DNA of 64,000 nt. It comes from Mucilaginibacter aurantiaciroseus (GTDB lineage: Bacteria; Bacteroidota; Bacteroidia; Sphingobacteriales; Sphingobacteriaceae). Positions 58,863-64,000 of the stretch are shown here, piece after piece. A model generated the notes under the pieces. The model saw only the letters and a list, made by a program, of their open reading frames with translations. It ran no database searches and had not been told where the DNA came from. Location of the stretch: contig NZ_JAMXOF010000001.1 of assembly GCF_024055595.1 (NCBI RefSeq), positions 1,054,001 through 1,118,000 on the forward strand, written 5' to 3'. A program made the position numbers and the translations under genes. Position 1 is the stretch's first letter. Each line of letters starts with the position of its first letter.

Positions 58863-61187
58863 TTAAATAGTTACCGGCTCTGCAACGGTAGCGCGCATTT
58901 CTTTTGCGGCGGCTACCATTTCTATCAGCGCCTTTTTGGTTTCGTCCCAGCCGCGGGTTTTGAGTCCGCAATCGGGGTTTACCCAAAGCTGCGCATCGGG
59001 GATAACCGCCCTTGCTTTTTTAAGCAGGTGGGTCATTTCATCCCGGTTTGGCACACGTGGCGAGTGGATGTCATACACACCCGGGCCAATCTCGTTAGGA
59101 TATTTAAAATCGGCAAATACGTCCAGCAGTTCCATTTGCGAACGTGATGTTTCTATGGTGATTACATCCGCATCCATATCGGCAATATTCTGAATAATAT
59201 CGTTAAACTCCGAATAACACATGTGCGTATGGATCTGTGTATCGTCCTGCACGCCGCTTGCTGAGAGCCGAAACGCTTTAACCGCCCAATCCAAATAGGC
59301 CGCCCAATCTGCCTTGCGCAAAGGTAAACCTTCGCGGATAGCAGGCTCGTCAATCTGTATAATTTTTATACCGGCCATTTCCAGGTCGCAAACTTCATCA
59401 CGGATAGCCAGGGCTATTTGTGTGCAGGTTGCCGACCGTGGCTGATCGTTCCGCACAAACGACCATTGGAGGATGGTAACCGGCCCGGTAAGCATACCCT
59501 TCATCCACTTATCAGTAAGCGATTGCGCATAACCCGACCACTTAACCGTCATGGGCCTTGGGCGCGATACATCGCCATAAATAATAGGGGGCTTTACACA
59601 GCGGCTACCGTAGCTTTGCACCCAACCGTTTTGGGTAAAAGTAAAGCCCTGTAACTGCTCGCCGAAATACTCTACCATATCATTACGTTCAAACTCGCCA
59701 TGCACCAAAACATCAATGTCGATATCTTCCTGCCATTTAACGGCTTTTTCGGTTTCTTCGGCAATGTGCAGGTCGTATTGTGTTTGAGTGATAGCGCCTT
59801 TCTTCAATTGAGCACGCCAGCTGCGCACCTCTGCCGTTTGCGGGAACGAGCCGATAGTGGTGGTGGTGTATAAGGGCAGGTTTAACAGCTCCTGCTGTTT
59901 TTGCTTACGCGATGCAAAAGCACTTAATCGCTGCGAATCGCTTTCGGTTATCTTGGCAACACGTTCTTTTACAGTATTGTTATGAATTAATCCTGAAGTT
60001 TTACGCGAGGCGTTATCCTGCTGATTTTCGGCAAGTTTATATTGTGTGCTTATACCGGGGGCATCTGATGCCAAACTTTTCAGCAAAGCAATTTCCGTTA
60101 CCTTTTGGCGGGCAAAGGCAAGCCATTGTTTGATCTCTGGCGTAAGTATTTCCGGATTGTGCTCGTTCCTCAGATCAACAGGCGAATGGATGAGCGAGCA
60201 GGATGGTGCTATCCAAACGCGATCACCGCCAAGCTTTTCTTTTGCTTTTTGGATGATGGCGAGCGAGGCTTCAAAATTGTTCTTCCAGATGTTGCGGCCA
60301 TCCACAACACCTAACGACAATATAGTTTTGGCAGGTAACAACTTCAACACTTCATCCAACTGCTGCGGCGCGCGTATCAAATCGATATGTAGGGCATCAA
60401 TAGGGAGGGAAGCGGCCAATTCGGCATTGCTGCCCAATTTTTCGAAGTAGGTGGTCAATATAAACTTCAATCGCGGAAAATCTTTACGAAGCTGTTTGTA
60501 TGCATCGCGGTAAGCCTGCTGTTCTTTTTCCGTCAAATCAAGCGACAGGAACGGTTCGTCAAACTGGATCCACTCAGCACCTAAGTCCTGCAGTTTGGTA
60601 AGTATTTCGGTGTAAACCGGTAACAGGTTTTTAAGCAGGTCTATCTTTTCAAAACCGGCTTCTTTTTCTTTACCCAACAGCAGGTAACTAACCGGGCCGA
60701 TCAGCACTGGTTTGGTGATAATACCTAACTGCTTTGCCTCGTAAAACTCGTTGGTGATTTTGGTAGAGAATAACCTGAATTGCTGGTTCTTATAAAACTC
60801 GGGAACAATGTAATGGTAGTTGGTATCAAACCATTTTGTCATTTCCATGGCTACTACATCCAGTTCGTCTTTTTGACAGCCGCGGGCCATAGCAAAGTAC
60901 AGGTCAAGTTCTTCTTTGCCTTGTTTTAGGATCACCTCGTTGTAACGTTTTGGGATTGCGCCAAACATCAGGGAATGATCCAGCACGTGGTCGTAATACG
61001 AAAAATCGTTTGAGGGGATAAGGTCTATCCCGGCTTCCTTTTGCATCAGCCAGTTTTCGTGGCGAATGGTTTTACCTACCGTAAGCACATTTTTATGCCC
61101 CGTTTTGCCTGCCCAGTAACCCTCGCAGACCTTTTTCAATTCGCGTTGGCCACCAATACGCGGGTAGCCTAAATTTTGCGTTAGCAT
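58863..61187 (-). CDS. metE: Cobalamin-independent methionine synthase
   Basis: 774 residues. Transfers methyl from 5-methyl-tetrahydropteroyl-glutamate to homocysteine. N-terminal domain: NLGYPRIGGQRELKKVCEGYWAG. C-terminal catalytic domain: TTTIGSFPQTAEVR, VHGEFERNDMVEYFGE, zinc ligands in THMCYSEFNDI, and the final WVNPDCGLKTRGW, also a zinc ligand. A cobalamin riboswitch lies upstream, so it should be expressed when vitamin B12 is scarce and MetH cannot work. Confidence 0.97.
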   Translation of the reverse strand: MLTQNLGYPRIGGQRELKKVCEGYWAGKTGHKNVLTVGKTIRHENWLMQKEAGIDLIPSNDFSYYDHVLDHSLMFGAIPKRYNEVILKQGKEELDLYFAMARGCQKDELDVVAMEMTKWFDTNYHYIVPEFYKNQQFRLFSTKITNEFYEAKQLGIITKPVLIGPVSYLLLGKEKEAGFEKIDLLKNLLPVYTEILTKLQDLGAEWIQFDEPFLSLDLTEKEQQAYRDAYKQLRKDFPRLKFILTTYFEKLGSNAELAASLPIDALHIDLIRAPQQLDEVLKLLPAKTILSLGVVDGRNIWKNNFEASLAIIQKAKEKLGGDRVWIAPSCSLIHSPVDLRNEHNPEILTPEIKQWLAFARQKVTEIALLKSLASDAPGISTQYKLAENQQDNASRKTSGLIHNNTVKERVAKITESDSQRLSAFASRKQKQQELLNLPLYTTTTIGSFPQTAEVRSWRAQLKKGAITQTQYDLHIAEETEKAVKWQEDIDIDVLVHGEFERNDMVEYFGEQLQGFTFTQNGWVQSYGSRCVKPPIIYGDVSRPRPMTVKWSGYAQSLTDKWMKGMLTGPVTILQWSFVRNDQPRSATCTQIALAIRDEVCDLEMAGIKIIQIDEPAIREGLPLRKADWAAYLDWAVKAFRLSASGVQDDTQIHTHMCYSEFNDIIQNIADMDADVITIETSRSQMELLDVFADFKYPNEIGPGVYDIHSPRVPNRDEMTHLLKKARAVIPDAQLWVNPDCGLKTRGWDETKKALIEMVAAAKEMRATVAEPVTI

Positions 61188-61346
61188 TGCTTAAATTGAT
61201 TAAATGAATAAATCGGTTAAAAGCCCGTTTAGCTAATCTTCGCAATGCGTTTTGTGGATGGATTGGTGGAAAAGTATGAATACAGCACTCCCTTGCATTA
61301 AAAAATACAGGTTGTAACAAAAACTATATCAAACACACGACCATTG

Positions 61347-61520
61347 CCCCATACCGCGAAAGCATTGTCAATTCGGTATGGCAGGTCTCCTGACTTGTAA
61401 CATTTTTGCCGCTCTTCCCGATAGTTTTTGGACAATCAGTGGGCATATATTCTGGCAAAAACTTTTTTGTGTTACTTACAGTTGCGCGACAGTTAGTGAT
61501 TTGCACACTATTCCCTATTA
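61347..61520 (-). promoter_or_regulatory. Cobalamin riboswitch upstream of metE
   Basis: Read on the minus strand: AGGGAATAGTGTGCAAATCA, then ACTGTCGCGCAACTGTAAG, later GGGAAGAGCGGCAAAAATGT, then the B12 box AGTCAGGAGACCTGCC (plus-strand positions 61380-61395). A hairpin CCATACCG (plus strand 61349-61356) / CGGTATGG (61374-61381) follows. All conserved blocks of the AdoCbl aptamer are present in order. About 160 nt separate it from the metE ATG; I see no clear intrinsic terminator there. Confidence 0.92.
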
Positions 61521-61658
61521 ATCTACAATTAAGTAAAACCTATACCGGTTGATGAAGGAAAGTAAAGAACTTACATCGGTTCAAATGTAAGTAATAATGA
61601 TGAGGAAAAGGAGGGAAGTGCTTATTTGCCGATAAAAGGTTGATGAATTATTATAGCC

Positions 61659-61757
61659 TTATTCATGGTTTGCTGTATTTTTGTATAGGCGGGTGCACAT
61701 CTCAAAACGCTCTTTGTAAGTTCGTTTTAAACCCTCTTTAAGATGCTCTATCAGCAT
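61659..61757 (-). other. Possible small ORF, 32 codons
   Basis: Frame MLIEHLKEGLKRTYKERFEM and 12 further residues (CTRLYKNTANHE). The residue mix looks coding, and a +1 shift after TRLYK would extend it with MNKAIIIHQPFIGK. It may be a decayed small gene. No family recognised. Confidence 0.3.
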
Positions 61758-61842
61758 GATCCGCGGCTGATCTTTTTTATTTATGAGGTTAACTCACCTT
61801 AAATTTAGCTAAAAAGGGATTAGTAAGCAATAACTATTCCAC

Positions 61843-62005
61843 ATGAAAAACCCTTTGCATATCGCTTCATACCTTGCCTTTGGCGGCAGCGTGGGGCAGA
61901 GGGTGTTGTGTTGGATTGGTGCGTTTCCACCATTTTTTTTGTGTTTGGAGCAGCCGCTATTTTCTGTATATCGGCGTTAAAGTTATCTCCCATATATTTA
62001 AAATA
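61843..62005 (+). other. Possible frameshifted small membrane protein
   Basis: ATG frame MKNPLHIASYLAFGGSVGQR; after a shift near 61901 another frame continues LDWCVSTIFFVFGAAAIFCI and SALKLSPIYLK, then TAG. The second part is a plausible membrane helix. Probably a broken small gene; weak evidence. The rest of 61561-62100 shows nothing clear. Confidence 0.25.
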
Positions 62006-62144
62006 GCTGAACAGGTAAGGCTATACGACAAAGATTAGGACTTTTTATTTGCTTAATATTTGAATTGTACGCAGTTTTGCGATATAACATAGCGCAATGC
62101 ACTATTACAATATGCAAACTGTACATTGCGGCAACCATATCAAA

Positions 62145-62567
62145 ATGAAAAATATAGTTTACGTTAGCACCGCTGTCAACCTGATGCACGAAAATCAATT
62201 GTTTGACATTTTGCACAATTCGAGGTTACATAACCAAGCCTTAAATATTTCGGGGGTATTACTTTATTCAGAGGGGACATTTATACAGGTTTTAGAGGGG
62301 AAAGATGGCATGATCAACGTGCTGTACACGAGGATAAAAGCCGATCAGCGACATAAGGATATTGTAACCTTAATTGACGAACCCATAATCGAAAAGAGTT
62401 TTGCCCAATGGCTGATGGGTTTTGCCATAACCGATAAAGAAAAAACCGAAAAACTGGTTGGCTATTTAAGATCAGTTAAAGAATTAGATCTTAACAGCGG
62501 TAACAGCGCAGCCATAGCCGCTATCAAAACCTTTATCGAAACTAATGAGCTTGATGTGAAGTATTAA
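62145..62567 (+). CDS. BLUF domain blue-light sensor
   Basis: 140 residues from the second in-frame region start (ATGs at 62097 and 62112 would add 16 or 11 unusual residues). Flavin-binding BLUF protein: Tyr6 (IVYVSTA), Asn30 (SRLHN) and Gln48 in SGVLLYSEGTFIQVLEG give the photoactive triad, with the 18-residue Asn-Gln spacing of AppA. WLMGF gives the Trp/Met site. No output domain is fused, so it must act on a partner protein. No likely partner is adjacent. Confidence 0.92.
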   Translation: MKNIVYVSTAVNLMHENQLFDILHNSRLHNQALNISGVLLYSEGTFIQVLEGKDGMINVLYTRIKADQRHKDIVTLIDEPIIEKSFAQWLMGFAITDKEKTEKLVGYLRSVKELDLNSGNSAAIAAIKTFIETNELDVKY

Positions 62568-62585
62568 CATTATTAATAAAGGAAT

Positions 62586-62614
62586 GGGGCTGCTTTAAAA
62601 TGCGGCCCTTTTTT
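62586..62614 (+). terminator. Terminator after the BLUF gene
   Basis: GGGGCTGC pairs with GCGGCCC (one G-U), followed by a T6 run. Confidence 0.8.
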
Positions 62615-62771
62615 CATTTGATCCGTATTGCTATTTATTAAACATTGATATTGTGGCCAACTTACTTGTAAGCCATCATTTCTATGTTAAACATTGGCAA
62701 CTAAAATTTATATTTTTTAAAAAGTAATTTATAGATTACACTATAAATATTTAGTAAACAGCCGATAAATC

Positions 62772-64000
62772 ATGAAATACCCGCTATTCATCCTGCTAAT
62801 GTGTGTTTTTTTTCGTTTAAATGCGCAAAACTCAACCTTGATTACGCTGGAGGATAAAAAAATGGACGCTTATCTTATCGCCCGTAAACCGGCAATACTA
62901 ACAATTCAACTTAAAAACCTACCAAAGAATACCAAAAACGTTACCATCAAATACACGCTTGTAAAGTTTGGAATAGATTTTCAAACTACAAAGTATACAG
63001 AAACCGATAGCTTGGGTGTATCAAAAATCGTTCTTGATCAAAACTTACCGTATCAGCAGATTTGGCTAAATGTGGGTGAATATCTATACGCAGGTGTATA
63101 TGTTAATGAAGGGTTGACTATTACGGTGGATGCTCAAAAAACTACAGCTCAAAAGGGTTATATAATTGGTGACGGCATAGGCTATAATGGGAAAGACGGA
63201 GAAGTAAACACTGTTATAAATAAATACATACAATTTAAAAAACAGGAAAAAGCGGGCATTTTTGAAAAACTAAGAGGATTACGAGACGAAAAAAACAAAA
63301 CTTCTACAGGGTTTATTTCTAAGATTGATACTATCCGCCTACAACTTGCACAAATAAATAAAGAGTTTATTGTGGGTTATCCAAACTACGCCTGGGCAGT
63401 TGAAAACGAAACCTTATCCGATTTTTATAACAACCTGTGTGTTGTTTATTGGGGAGATGTAATGCCAAACAAGCTGTTTCAAGACATCAGCAAACATGAA
63501 CCATATTTTACAAGCAATGAAAGCGTTTTATTTTACAAATATTTGCAAACCTACATTAGCATAAAAAAAAACGAACAAAAAGCAAAAGACCTTGAAGAGA
63601 CCTTAACATGGTTTGACAAAACATTTACACCACAAAAATCTGATTTGCTTAAATTGTGTTTGTTAGAGAACGCGAAACCTTCATTTGCACAATCTTTTCC
63701 GCTTATTATTAACAGCATACAAACCAAATGGTGCAAAGTAATTGCAAAAGATGAATTAGCTAAAGCTATTACTACTCAACACAATATTGACAGTTTATTT
63801 TCTCTGTCAAAAAAATTAGAGACCACCAATATTGGCAAGCCGCTTTTGAAGTTGCCGTTCGAAGCTGAGCTTTATCAAATAGATACCCTTAAAGACGTTA
63901 ACGATCTGATCTATAATCTAAAATCAAAATTTACAGGTAAAGCCTTAATTATTGATTTTTGGGCTACCTGGTGTGTTCCCTGTTTGTCAGATCTTCCGTT
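62772..64000 (+). CDS. TlpA-like thioredoxin-fold protein, 3' end outside window
   Basis: Frame open from ATG 62772 to the window end (409 codons visible). Signal peptide (cleavage near LNAQ-N, residue 19). A long N-terminal region (about 20-375) of unknown type, beta-rich then helical and Lys-rich. The C-terminal thioredoxin domain begins: GKALIIDFWATWCVPCLSDLP with active site C-V-P-C. This is the layout of Bacteroidota DUF4369/TlpA-type exported disulfide reductases, but the N-terminal part is not clearly DUF4369. Probably periplasmic and membrane attached or soluble. Confidence 0.88.
   Translation, partial: MKYPLFILLMCVFFRLNAQNSTLITLEDKKMDAYLIARKPAILTIQLKNLPKNTKNVTIKYTLVKFGIDFQTTKYTETDSLGVSKIVLDQNLPYQQIWLNVGEYLYAGVYVNEGLTITVDAQKTTAQKGYIIGDGIGYNGKDGEVNTVINKYIQFKKQEKAGIFEKLRGLRDEKNKTSTGFISKIDTIRLQLAQINKEFIVGYPNYAWAVENETLSDFYNNLCVVYWGDVMPNKLFQDISKHEPYFTSNESVLFYKYLQTYISIKKNEQKAKDLEETLTWFDKTFTPQKSDLLKLCLLENAKPSFAQSFPLIINSIQTKWCKVIAKDELAKAITTQHNIDSLFSLSKKLETTNIGKPLLKLPFEAELYQIDTLKDVNDLIYNLKSKFTGKALIIDFWATWCVPCLSDLP

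Noticed and set aside
61324..61506. Minus-strand frame upstream of metE
   Set aside because: It lies entirely within the cobalamin riboswitch aptamer.
1..64000. tRNA, rRNA or other stable RNA genes
   Set aside because: No cloverleaf with a conserved T-loop (GGTTCGAATCC-like) or rRNA segment was recognised on either strand.

Overview
The window looks like the chromosome of a Bacteroidota species, most likely in the Sphingobacteriaceae (Mucilaginibacter/Pedobacter type). The reasons are moderate GC with AT-rich spacers, few visible Shine-Dalgarno sequences, -33/-7 style promoters (TTG...TAnnTTTG), long arrays of FtsX/MacB-like permeases, a TPR/beta-propeller/OmpA protein like PorE, and dispersed repeats known from that phylum. 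I see no rRNA, tRNA, insertion sequence, CRISPR array or prophage.

Region 1 (1-18304) is a tandem array of large duplicated ABC permeases: one cut by the window edge, five full length, one interrupted pseudogene, and two 57-bp scars in which only the first and last codons of a permease remain. A secreted 18-residue-repeat (DUF4097-like) protein sits inside the array. Region 2 (18704-24967) holds recR, a family 2 glycosyltransferase and an SDR reductase, then a convergent Kir-type K+ channel, then trpD-trpF-trpB behind a complete trp attenuator (leader peptide with Trp-Trp-Trp). Region 3 (25189-31265) resumes the permease system: a half-size permease made by recombination between its two internal repeats, a full-length permease, the only ABC ATPase in the window, and a TolC-type outer-membrane protein. 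Three promoter regions (10563, 25055, 29048) share two operator-like dyads exactly 22 bp apart and a TTTGGTAT box 91-92 bp downstream. They look like one regulon, possibly sigma-54/enhancer-type, that joins regions 1 and 3.

Region 4 (31381-64000) is mostly housekeeping: an outer-membrane barrel, a broken DUF3667 gene, a nucleoside-type MFS transporter, a bifunctional nuclease, etfA/etfB, dnaB, rlmB, a mannose-1-phosphate guanylyltransferase, recQ, a PorE-like protein, queE, folD, lepA, a GH-A glycosidase, a Y-family polymerase, a serine hydrolase, a DbpA-type helicase, a thioesterase, metE under a cobalamin riboswitch, a BLUF photoreceptor, and a thioredoxin-fold protein cut by the right edge.

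The most unusual content is the permease system: one ATPase and one TolC serve at least eight permeases, paired operators are shared, and there is clear evidence of ongoing gene birth and loss by recombination. No periplasmic adaptor or regulator for it lies in the window. All functional statements are from reading the sequence; no database search was possible.
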